A DNA stretch of 64,000 nucleotides, from assembly GCF_009730915.1 (NCBI RefSeq), contig NC_052480.1, forward strand, positions 23,076,419 through 23,140,418, read 5' to 3'. The notes under the pieces were generated by a model. The model worked only from the letters and a program-made list of their open reading frames with translations, ran no database searches and was not told the DNA's origin. A program made the position numbers and the translations under genes. Of this stretch, positions 45,956-56,599 are shown in pieces (position 1 is the stretch's first letter; each line of letters starts with the position of its first letter). Source of the DNA: Dioscorea cayenensis subsp. rotundata (taxonomy: Eukaryota > Streptophyta > Magnoliopsida > Dioscoreales > Dioscoreaceae).

Positions 45956-48292
45956 GGTGTAACAGTGCTCTGATAAGGCCTAAAAATCACAGAATCTCGA
46001 TGAAATTAGAGAGAATATAGCAAGGTCTAAAACTAAGTGAATATCCATGGGAAGCTATAGATCTAATTTTGAGGGGGTCTTTTTTTTGGGAGGGGGGTTG
46101 TTTCTATTTGGAGATTTTCACACTATTTAAACAAGTTGCGGCGGTACCAGTGGCCAGAATGAGCAACAAAACCATACTTATGGCAACTCTCGCTCGATTT
46201 GATAGATCAATAATGAACTCATTACCTAATTATGTTGAGATTGTGAGACTAAGAGCTGACAGAAAGATATAAACAAGAGAGGTTGTCTGGATAGAGATTC
46301 CCATAATAGATCAAAACTTGAGTTTAAGGACGTGATGCCATTTTATGAAAGATTGGGAGAAGAACTGACTTGATTATGTCGTTACAACGCAAATCAGTGA
46401 TGTTGAGGTGGTTGATGATGCAAATGAGGAGGTTGGCATCGAAGAGGAAGGTGACAAGGTCACATCGTGTATGCCAGGATGGAGATGGTGAACCAACAAA
46501 AGGGTAGAATATTGAATTTTAGAAATTAGTGATGAGTGGGGACCTTTTATTTTTATTTGTATTTATTCATTTTAATAATAAATTAATAAAATTGTTTATT
46601 ATAATTATTATTTTTAAATCATCACAGAGTTCAATTAATTAAAGTTAAATAAAGAAATAACAGCGGGCCGCTGAGAGCCCAATCCAATAGGCCAATCCTA
46701 GCTCGATTCAACAATTGATTCAAAAAGCCAACCCCATGAGCTAGACCATGAACTTCATATTTTAAAACTCGAGCCAGCCTAGCCCTACCCAAACTATTTA
46801 TGACGCCCTTCAGTTCTGGCCTTGAGCTGGGTCAAAGCCTCAAATTTCTGGGCTCGGTAGGCCCGGGTCAATGATGGGATTCATAATTGTTGCTATGTTT
46901 ATATGTGAGTTATTTTATAAATGTCATGCACGTGCACTACTTCAATGATAACCATATTAGGACTGTAACATTCTAAAAACTAATTAACTTTTATGAAATT
47001 ACAATTCCACCTTATCAATTGTCTTTTTCACCATCACAATTTTCCTGCTACTTCGCTGTGATCTATTTCTTCTTTATAGCGAGAGAAAAAAACCCTCATT
47101 TCTCCTGAGCTAGGGGATTTTTTTTTTGTGTAATAGTACTCCGATATTGTCTAAAAAATACAGAATTTCTATGAAATTAGAGAGAAAATAACAAGGACTA
47201 TAATTAAGTGAATACCTCTGCAAAGGCATAGATATAATTTTAAGTGTTTAATTTTTGGGCTTTTGTTAATATTTGTGGATTTTCACACAATTTAAGCAAG
47301 TTTTGGCAGTACTAGTTGCCGAAATAAGTAACAACATTATACTTATGGCAACTCTCGCTCGATCTGTCTAATCAATAATGAACTTATTACCTAATTATGT
47401 TCAGACTGCGAGGCTAAGAGCAAACGGAAAGATATAAACTAGCGAGGCTGTTTAGATAAAAATTCTCATGATTGATCTGGACGAGAGTTTAAGGATGTGA
47501 TGCCATTTTATGAAAAATTGAACTAATCTGATCATGCCTTTACAACGCAAACAGGTGATGTTGAAATGGCTGATGATGAAAATGAGGAAGTTGGCATCGA
47601 AAAAGAAGGTGGTGAGGTCACATCGCGCACACTGGAATGGAGATTGTGAACCAGCAAAAAAATAGAATATTAAATTTTAGAAATCAGGATTAAATATAGA
47701 CCTTTTGGTCTCAGGACACTTTGTCTTATTAAATTGTTAGAAACTTAACAAGAACCTTTTGGTCCTTTATCATATTAATAATCACCATAATAATGATTTA
47801 ATAAATAATGAAAATTGATTAACTTCATTTACACAATTGTATTTGTAGAAGAATATTATGGTTGGCATATAGGATTAATTTTTTTTATTTAACTGATAAT
47901 GATTTTTTTATTAAGTGTTTGATGATTTTGAAAAGATAGGTGGGTGTATAATATGTAAGAATAATGCTTCAAGTTTTAGGACGTGCATGTGGATAATGCA
48001 TAAAGATAATGTTCTAGGTATCTAAGGTGGTTTGCTATTAGGAAAAATAAGCATTAAGTGGGTGGTTTTATTCACCCTCCACTATGAAACAACAATTCTT
48101 TGCATAAGTAATTTCTCATGAGATAAAAATAGTAAATAATTGGTTTACTAAAGTGGGATGGATGTTACTATGTCAACTATTTTATAAATGCTATGCATGC
48201 GCACTACTTCAATGATGACCATATTTAGACTGTAACATTCTAAAAACTAATTATTTTTTATGAAATTGCACTTTCACCTTATCGCTTATCTT

Positions 48293-50450
48293 TTTGCACA
48301 CCAAGATGCTTCATTAAATATTGAGATGCTATTGGAATTCAAGCAAAGTTTGAAGCACTCCTTAATAGATTGTTTGTTGCAATTTGAGCAAAGAGACCAA
48401 GCACGAGGGATAATCAAGTTGGAATTAACAGGGCAATTACGAAAGATTAGGTTACATCTTTGTTTCCAAATAAGTTAAGTAACCGCTAAAATTAGAGATT
48501 TTGCCCAAGTGTCTTTAATCTCCAAAAGCCATGAACCTGTACTAAGAATTAACCAAATTATCATTGAGATGAAGCTTAGCAAATAGCTCATCCCAGCAAT
48601 GTAAGATTTTGGAACAATCCCAGAATAAATGCTCATCCATTTCAGGTTCTATACAACACAGAGGGCAAGGATTATTTGGGCTAATATTGGATTATAAAGA
48701 TAAGCTCCAGTTGGCTGTTTCCCATGAGCAAGCTTCCAAATGTGAACCTTAATATGAGGCATAACAGAGAGTCTTCATATATCTGACCAACCCTTCCAGT
48801 CATTAAAAGAAGTAACACCATTGAGTTGATCATACACAGAGGAGGTAATCGAAGCTTTGCTAGAGTGATTATTCCAAATCCAGAAGTTTGGATATACAGT
48901 GTTAATTTTAATGCTACCAATCCATTCCCTGTCTAAAGTAAAGCCAAACATATTCTCCAGAGTAGAAGAATAAACGCCATTAGTAGTGAGAAGATCCGAA
49001 AAATGAATTTCTTCAAAATTGAGAGACATGTTGAGAAAAGTAGGCTTTTGGGAGATTGGGAGATAAAAAATACAAAGGTCTTTCTAAATATTAATCTTAG
49101 AAGGATTACAAGAAAGCAGTTTGATATTTGGATTCAAAACATTTGCAGAATTACAAATTGACTTATAAAACAAAGAAGAATTTGAAATTTTTTTTGCGGG
49201 TTCCAAATATGCCAAGAAGAAAGCAATTTAGAGATATAGTCCAAAGTGGAAACAGACAAATTCATCACATAAAGTAATTTGGAATAACAAAAATAGTACT
49301 ATTCAAAAGAATTGTTCTGCCAGCAAGGGAGATAGAAGAGTGGTTCTAGGCTTAAATAACTGACTTCACTTTGTTAGGAATGTACTGAAGTTGATTAACC
49401 ATCAGTCTTCTAGGAGATACAGGAATACCAAAATAAATAAAGAGAAAAGTTCCCAAATTATTACCTAGTATCCTAGAAATAACATTAACTAACTTTCTAT
49501 TACACCAAGAAGGAACATAGATGGCTGATTTCATCAAGTTTGGTTTTTGGCCAGTAAGACTTTGATAAAGATTAAGGCACATGAGACAATTTCTGGCAGA
49601 TCTCCTAGAAGCCATAGTGATAAGTATTAAGTCATCCGTAAATATCAAGTGGTTAAAATTTCTGGAGAGATTATCATTGAAGCCATGAACTAAATCAAGA
49701 GAAATGGCTTTATTAAGAATTGCAATGAGATTTTAGGAAACCAAAAGGAAGAGCAGAGGAGAAATCATGTCGCCTTGAGGAACTCCCCTACTACTATTGA
49801 CCCAAGAAGTGTGCTGCCCATTAATAATAAAAGAAAAGAAAGCAAAAGAAAGAAAGGATTGTATCAAAGTGATCCAAGTTTTAGGGAAAAGCATCCTCCG
49901 GAGGGTAGCAACAATGGTAGGCTATTCAACTGTATAAAAGACTTTCTCAATATCTATTTTTCAAATCATCCTAGGGGAATACCAATCTTAGTTTCCAAAC
50001 TATGGGCAATTTCCTGGGCTGCGATAATGTTATCAACAACGCCTCTCCCAGGAATTAACCTAGCCTGTTTAGGACCAAAAAGGGTGTGAATCATTGATTT
50101 AAGGTGATTTGCAAGCATTTTGGAGATGACTTCATAACAGACATTACAGAGAGAGATAGGTCTAAAATCGGTAACGTAAATAGAGTTGGTTTTTTTAGGG
50201 ATTAAAGCAACAAAGGGTTTGCCCAAAGAGTGGGAAGGTGACTAGTACTAAAAAAATGAGAAACCACATTAAAGAAATGATCACCAAGTTGATTCCAATA
50301 ATAGATATAAAATTCAACATTAAGACCGTTTGGCCCAGGACTCTTACATCAGGGCATGGATTTGAGAGTTATGTAGAGCTCTCCTTTGGAGATGGGTCTT
50401 GACAAAATCTCTCTATCCATGTCCGTAAGAACATGCAAATTGTTTATGTA
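48293..50450 (-). pseudogene. 3' half of a decayed L1-type LINE: reverse transcriptase and C-terminal zinc-binding region
   Basis: Minus-strand fragments in order are: a pre-RT segment with the phrase CKSPGPNGLN (about 50340-50450); RT motifs FRPISLCNVCYEVISKMLAN and IPGRGVVDNIIAAQE (50226-49966); the active-site motif IFTDDLILI (about 49645); and a zf-RVT-like end (IWKLAHGKQPTGAYL, about 48700-48760). Frames are broken by many stops and shifts. The left border lies at about 48293, where the array sequence TTATCTTTTT ends. No clear A-tail or target duplication is visible. Confidence 0.82.
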
Positions 50451-50616
50451 AAAAATTGCATGTCCTGATTCAAATCGAATAAAAATTTAAAAAAAGAAAT
50501 TATTACACACAGTTTAATCATAATTGAATTGGGACAACAAATGGTTAAAATAAATAAATTTCATTATATTTGGATATATTCAAGATAAGTGCAGAAGACA
50601 TTTTTGAGATAATTTT

Positions 50617-50916
50617 AAATCACAAGATCAGCCGAGAGCACAGATCTCGAGGCGATCTAAAATATTCAAATGATAAGATCAACTGAGAGCACAAATCTCG
50701 AGGTGATCTAAAATATTTAAATCACAAGATCAGCCGAGAGCACAGATCTCAAGGCGATCTAAAATATTTAAATCACAAGATCAGCCGAGAGCATAGATCT
50801 CAAGGCGATCTAAAATATTTAAATCACAAGATCAGCCGAGAGCACAGATCTCGAGGCAAAAATGCCAAATTACAAAATTGCCTTTGAGAACATATCTCGA
50901 GCCATTAATGCAAAAA

Positions 50917-50954
<38 letters not shown>

Positions 50955-51260
50955 CCTTGAGGACATATCTCGAGGTAAAATGAAAATTTAAAAAGAGAAA
51001 ATTTTTAAAGAAAAAAAATTGCCATTGAGAACATATCTCGTGGCATAAATGCAAAATTATATAATTGCCCTTGAGAGCATATCTCGAGGCATAAATGCAA
51101 ATTATAAAATTGCCCTAGAGAGCACATATCTCGAGGCAATCGCAGATCTTAGGATAGCCAAACATATATCCCGAGGCAATCCTAAATTTCATAAAGCCTG
51201 AAAAACAGATCTCGAGGCGATTTGAGAAAGTACAAATACCGAGACATCCAAATACATATC
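50617..51260. repeat. 51-bp minisatellite followed by degenerate shorter units
   Basis: Five units of 51 bp (50617-50870) share CAAGATCAGCCGAGAGCACA and ATCTCGAGGCGATCTAAAAT. They give way to looser units of about 55-60 bp built on GAGAACATATCTCGAGGCA up to about 51260. The core CTCGAG is a palindrome present in most units. Confidence 0.88.
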
Positions 51261-51264
51261 CCGA

Positions 51265-51860
51265 GGCAAATTGAATTTAAAAAAAAATAATTAAAAAAAA
51301 TATTATTAAAAAAAATTTTTAATTAAAAAAAAATTTTAAAAAAATTAATTAAAATTTTAAATTTTTAAATTTTTAAATAAAATCTTATCCTCTTTAGGGA
51401 ATCCCACGTGAAAAGAAAAGAGGACAAAAAATAATAAAAAAAATGATAACAAAATAAATAAATAAATAAATAAATTTCAAATTTTGAATTTGAAATTAAT
51501 AAAATAAACCAAAATAACAAAAAATATATATATAATAAAAAATAATAATAATAAAATAAAAAAATATAACAATAAAAAATAATAATAATAAAATAAAATA
51601 AATTTAAAAAAAATAAATAAAAATAATAATAATTATAATAATAAATAATAATAATAAAATTTAATTAATTAGATTAATTAATTAATTAATTAAAATATAA
51701 AAAAATAAAAAAAAATTATTAAAAAAATAATAAAAAAATTATTAAATTTCAAATTTCGAATTTAAAATTAATTAAAAAATAATAATAATAACAAAATAAA
51801 AGAAAATAATAATAATAATAATATAATAATAATATATATAAATTGAAAAAAAATTGGTCA
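51265..51860. repeat. Extreme AT low-complexity tract
   Basis: About 600 bp consist almost only of A and T in AAT, AATA and TTAATTAA words. No information can be drawn from it, and assembly here may be unreliable. Confidence 0.85.
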
Positions 51861-52460
51861 CTTCGTAGAGAAGGTTGGTTGAAAAGATAAGTTTTTAATT
51901 AAAATATATATATATTAATTAATTACAGTTTTAAAATTTTGAATTTTTGATTTAGTTTTATCTCTATCCTGACTTGGTTAGGATTTGACGGAGAAGAGGA
52001 TAAGATCTAAGTTTTTTTTCTTTAAAAGTGGGGAAGGATCGGCGAAGGAGGAGTGGTTTTTGTTTTGGAGAAAGATTTTTTTGGAAAAAAAAAGGAGAGA
52101 AAGAAGAGATTTAGAAGACGAAGGAGGAAAGAAAGGTGCGCATCTATCTCTCAGAATTCGCATGCATACCAAAAACGTTGCTGCCTGTCACCACTGCTCG
52201 CCGTCGCCACGTTCATCGTTGATGTTGCCGGCGTGATTGAGAGGCTGAGATAAGGCCACCAATCACGCCGGATGTCGATTGTCGCCCTTCACCTGCTGCC
52301 ACTCGTTGTCGTCTTGCAGCCATTGTGTTGTCGCTACCATTCGGGCTCTTAGATCGCGTCGTCTTTGAGCTTTTGCTCTTAAGTCTCGTCTCGCTGTCAC
52401 GCTCTGCTTCGCTTTGAATTCCACGGCGGAGTGGAAGGATTTTATTGAGGAAATAGAATC

Positions 52461-53484
52461 ATGGGATGCTTTTCTTGCTGCGTGAAAGATATTCATGGAG
52501 CAGCTGACAATGGAGCTCCTTATAAGTCGAGCCATTCAGCAGGTAATGATGGGTTTTACCGTGCTTCAGATCCTACTCCACAAGGTGCACAAGTTGTAAA
52601 AGTTCAGCCCATTGATGTCCCTGCTGTTTCTGTAGATGAACTGAAGGAAATAACAGACAATTTTGGGAACCATGCATTGATTGGTGAGGGTTCATATGGT
52701 AGAGTATATTATGGTGTCCTTAAAAATGGGAGAGCAGCAGCCATTAAAAAGTTAGACACCAGTAAGCAACCAGATCAGGAATTACTGGCACAGGTGTCTA
52801 TGGTTTCGAGGTTGAAACATGACAATTTTGTTGAGTTGCTTGGATATTGTGTTGATGGAGGTCTTCGAGTCCTTGCTTATGAGTTTGCAACAATGGGCTC
52901 TCTTCATGATGTTCTTCACGGTCGGAAAGGTGTTAAAGGCGCAGAGCCTGGTCCTGTTCTGCCATGGGCGCAGCAAGTGAAGATTGCTGTTGGTGCAGCA
53001 AAAGGTCTTGAATATTTGCATGAGAAAGCATAACCACATGTTATCCACCGAGACATCAAGTCGAGCAATGTTCTACTATTCGATGATGATGTTGCGAAGA
53101 TTGCCGATTTTGATCTATCAAATCAAGCTCCTGATGCAGCAGCACGTCTTCATTCCACTCGAGTTCTTGGAACATTTGGTTATCATGCTCTATAGTTTTG
53201 GTGTGGTTCTTCTGGAATTCTTGATTGGTCGGAAGCCTGTGGATCATACATTACCACGAGGGCAGCAAAGTCTTGTTACATGGGCAACACCAAGATTGAG
53301 CGAAGACAAGGTCAAGCAATGTGTTGATACAAGGCTAAATGGAGAGTATCCTCCAAAAGCTGTTGCTGTAGCTGCTTTGTGTGTTCAGTATGAAGCTGAT
53401 TTTAGACTGAACATGAGCATCGTTGTTAAAGCTCTTCAACCGCTCTTGCACGCATGCTCGGGCCATCCTGGTGGAACCGCATGA
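52461..53484 (+). pseudogene. Processed pseudogene of a PTI1-like protein kinase
   Basis: The sequence begins [17 protein letters not shown], the N-terminus of plant PTI1-like kinases. It retains the P-loop [11 protein letters not shown], the ATP lysine [17 protein letters not shown] and [10 protein letters not shown] (the DFD form is normal in this family), and [20 protein letters not shown]. It has no introns although such genes normally have several, and an A-rich stretch starts at about 53663 after a 3'-leader-like region. Breaks are a TAA at 53031-53033 where Gln is expected (between EKA and PHV), and a frameshifting deletion at about 53185-53195. That deletion removes the segment between TFGYHA and YSFGVV. 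It is therefore a retroposed, inactive copy. Confidence 0.88.
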
Positions 53485-53662
53485 TATCGATCTTAAAGCA
53501 TTTCTTCCACAATTGCTTTTTTTATTTTTTTATTATTTTTTTTTGCCAAGTTTGCAGAATACCGGTGTGTGCCTACTGAATAGAAACGCTAAAAGAATTT
53601 AAGCGTATTGTATTTGGGTCCCCTTTAATTCATTATAAATAAATAAGTTCTGTCGGTGCCGT

Positions 53663-54036
53663 AAAAAAAATATAAAATAAAAAAAAATAAAAAAATAATA
53701 ATAAAAATCAAAATAAAAAAAAATCATCAAAAAAAAATAAATAAAATAAAATAAATAATAATAAAAAAAATAATGAGAAGCATGGCAATAAAAACAATAC
53801 ATATTAAAAAATAAAAAAATTTGATGGAGGCATGCTATAAGACGTGGGGCCCACCATGGAGGGATATACATGGGGTATTTTTAAAAAGAAAAATTAATAT
53901 ATGTAAGCATGAATATAATCATAAAAGAATCATGCTATCTATTGTATTCATATATCCCTTCATGAATTCAAGAGAAGAGTCCAAATGTAGGCTCCATCAT
54001 CCAAAAATAAATGAAATGATGAGAAACATGCAAATA

Positions 54037-54088
<52 letters not shown>

Positions 54089-54120
54089 GTAAAAAAAAGA
54101 GCATGTCATGCATATGGACA
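53663..54120. repeat. A-rich low-complexity DNA with an (AAT)n microsatellite
   Basis: A-rich sequence follows the kinase copy and may include its degenerate A-tail. Sixteen or so AAT units lie at about 54036-54086. Confidence 0.75.
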
Positions 54121-54501
54121 TAAAAAAAAAAAGAAGGGGGCATGCATACGTGCAAGAAAAAAAAGAGAGGGCATGGAATTAAAAGAAATAATGATAATAA
54201 GAGAATGAGAAAACATGCATGAGATGAAAAGTAAAAAAATATATAAAAGAATGGATGGGAAAACATGCATATATGCAATGAAGTAATGAGAAGCATGCAA
54301 ATATATATTTGGGGATAGGTGTATATACCCATGTGTATGACACTTGGGGCATTTTCTGTATGTTTCTAATTTCAGTGGGCCATGTGTCTTCTTACTATAT
54401 ATATATATATATATATATATACGCAAATAAATAAAAAAAATTCTATGATAATTGTGGATTGAAATAGAACTAAATAAATAAATAAATAACCAAATAAATA
54501 A

Positions 54502-54710
54502 ATCTAGAGATGATAGCATGCTGCTAACCTTAAAGCAACAACCAGGGTGCTTGTCTCAAGACAGTGGTTAAATTTATCTCAAGGCGACAATGAGATATAT
54601 AACGCGATCTAGAGATGATAGACGTCGCTAATCTTAAAGCAACAACCAGGGTGCTTGTCTCAAGACAATGGTTAAATTTATCTCAAGGTGGTGACAATGA
54701 GATATATAAC
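54502..54710. repeat. Two tandem copies of a ~104-bp unit
   Basis: Both copies contain AAAGCAACAACCAGGGTGC and CTTGTCTCAAGAC, then GAGATATATAAC. They differ by a few bases and a short indel. The words TCTCAAGGCGAC recall the CTCGAGGCGAT of the minisatellite at 50617. Confidence 0.85.
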
Positions 54711-55010
54711 GATGATAAGGCATAGGCAGTGGTGGCCTATTCATTTCACGATAGTAACCAAAATTATTATTAAAAAAAAAAAAGAGACGGCAGTAAAATA
54801 TACGTCTCAAAATGGCAACGCGGCAGGCAACGTGGTAGCAAGGCATAGGCCGTGGCAACGATATATATATATATATATAAAGTCATTTATATCAACATAT
54901 AAGTGATGTAATCAATATGTTTATATAATAAAATAACAAAATTTATAATTTGCAAATTCTCTTGTCTCTTTACTTGTACTTTTGCCCTTAATCGGAGGTT
55001 CCTAAGATTT
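54711..55010. other. Low-information spacer inside the LINE-splitting segment
   Basis: A run of CAACG/GGCAACG words with two copies of GGCATAGGC (about 54720 and 54842) and a TA run (54861-54878) is visible. No gene is seen. Confidence 0.45.
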
Positions 55011-56430
55011 TTAATCTGGAGTAATTAATAATAGGGGCTTGCCCCTTATTAGGAATGAAGGAACCCATACAAAACAAATACGATATTTGTGCTTCGATAT
55101 ATTGTCTGGTGTCTTTTCATGTGCCAGATGCATATTTTCGATCCCACACAAATCATTCGATAGAGCATTAAAATAGAAATCAGAATTGTGCACAGAAGAA
55201 GAAGACAAGAGGTTTTTAAAGAAATGTAGAAAACAATTTTCAACGTCATTTTGACTAGAGAAGATGTTACCCAAAGTGTATTTAATGTCTCTTACTTTGT
55301 TTCTATGTTGGCAAACTTTGACTGAGTTATGAAAGTAATGAGTGTTATCGTCTGCATTAGTCATCCAGTGAATCTTAGCACGTTGACCCTAGAAAATGCT
55401 TTGTTGTGTCATTAAGAAATTGTGGTGGTTGTACAAAGCTCTGAGCTAAGTTGTATGCCAATTGCTAGGAGTGAGAGCATCCTTCTCCTCTATCTTCCTA
55501 ATTTCAGCCTGGATATTATTAAGTTCTTCATCAATGTGGCTTAGACCAGTCTTTTTCCACCTAAGAATGTTACATGTAGTACGAGTAATACATAGGGGAA
55601 ACAGATGAATTCTCGGACCAAGCACTTATAATACTATTATGGCAACCCTCATAATCCAACCAAATATTTTCAAAACGGAAAATTTTATTTGAAAATCTGG
55701 AAGAATTACAAGCATTCAAAAACATAGGAGAGTGATCAGAATTAGTGCAAGGAAAATGATGATTTGAAAACTCTTTGAAACTTAAAAACCAGTTCATATT
55801 AGCAAGAAACCTATCAATCCTTGCCCATCTGCGCGCATTCCCATTCTGAGCATTACACCAAGTGAAGCAGGGCCCAAAAAACCAAGATCATGAAGACTAT
55901 TATCAAAGATAAATTTTGAGAAAAAGTGGACTTTGAAGCATAATTTCTAAATTTTCCCCCTCTATGTTCCTCATGGCTTGTGATACATTGAAGTCGCCAT
56001 TAAGTAGCCACGAGGAGTTAAAAACAATAATTTTAGAGAGAGATTTCCAAAGACGCTTATGTTCAGAAAGCACCTGTGAGTTGTAGATAATAGTAAGGAT
56101 CCAAGTATCCTCATTCGAAAAGATCACAAGGTGTAGAGCATATCTGGACACTGCAACGGGAGTAACACTACCGATTGAATGATTTCAAAGGACAATAATA
56201 CCACTAGAGAAACCATTTGAAAGGATGGCAGCCCATTCCCAGCAGTGTTTAAGCTTAGCATAAAAATGATGAATTCTGGGAGCAATAGACTTAGTCCCAA
56301 CCAAACAAATGAAATCCGGCTTCTGATTTTTCATGAAGTTTTTAATACGATCCACAATATGTGGGTTGGATAAACCCCTGTAATTCCAAGAGATGATTTT
56401 TAAGTCCATGAATAACAAATGAAGAGAAGA
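55011..56430 (-). pseudogene. 5' half of the LINE second reading frame: endonuclease and linker
   Basis: Minus-strand fragments read as an apurinic-type endonuclease. DLKIISWNYRGLSNPHIVDR opens at about 56410 with the usual W-N-x-R-G-L motif. It is followed by FICLVGTKS, SWLLNGDFNVSQAMRN (about 56020) and NSDHSPMFL (about 55730). A linker region (NADDNTHYFHNSVKVCQHRN, about 55350) and the FKNLLSSSS stretch lead towards the RT half, which lies beyond the inserted segment. Stops and shifts separate the fragments. The last part (below about 55130) is probably already insert. Confidence 0.8.
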
Positions 56431-56599
56431 AAAAAAGATAGAAGAAAGAGCAAAGATTAGGAAATAGGAGACATTCTCCCCTTCTTCAGTTTCGTACCCC
56501 ACTATGAAGGGGCTCTCTGAGCAAGAGCTTTTGACTTGGCATCCATCTGGTAATAACTGAGCAACATATCATCGCCTACCTCCTGTGTTGATCGTACAT

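Larger units (their letters stand above)
34795..48290. repeat. Tandem array of about eleven 1.17-kb monomers
   Basis: The phrase TTATGTTGAGA recurs at about 35232, 36381, 37401, 38581, 39741, 40923, 42113, 43273, 44429, 46230 and 47395. Spacing is 1156-1190 bp, except one short unit (1020 bp) and one long unit (1801 bp) that holds a 623-bp insertion plus its duplication. Within each monomer the order is fixed. A block with CACCTTATCCCTTATCTTTT comes first, then a G-rich or TG tract, a coding-like stretch, an AT-rich block (TTATTGATTATAATTATTAT), and a GC-rich block (CCCGGCCCAAAC). No open frame spans a monomer. The last units (after about 47000) are more diverged, and the right end is cut by a LINE. 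No function is recognised. Confidence 0.92.
50451..55130. other. Foreign segment of about 4.7 kb that splits the LINE
   Basis: LINE coding sequence stops at about 50450 and resumes upstream of about 55130 in the same orientation. The segment between them has no LINE similarity. It holds minisatellites near both ends, extreme AT low-complexity DNA and a processed kinase copy. I found no LTR pair, inverted termini or duplication, so the vehicle is unknown and both borders are approximate. Confidence 0.55.

Noticed and set aside
34795-48290. CRISPR-like or centromeric satellite reading of the array
   Set aside because: Monomers are over 1 kb and diverged, without short regular spacers. Placement beside genes argues against a centromere, although no cytology is available.
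53090-53130. DFD instead of DFG in the kinase copy taken as a disabling mutation
   Set aside because: PTI1-like kinases normally have ADFDLSNQ here, so this is family-typical; the stop and deletion are the real defects.
50451-55130. LTR retrotransposon interpretation of the LINE-splitting segment
   Set aside because: No pair of terminal direct repeats, polypurine tract, or gag/pol motif could be found; left as unclassified.
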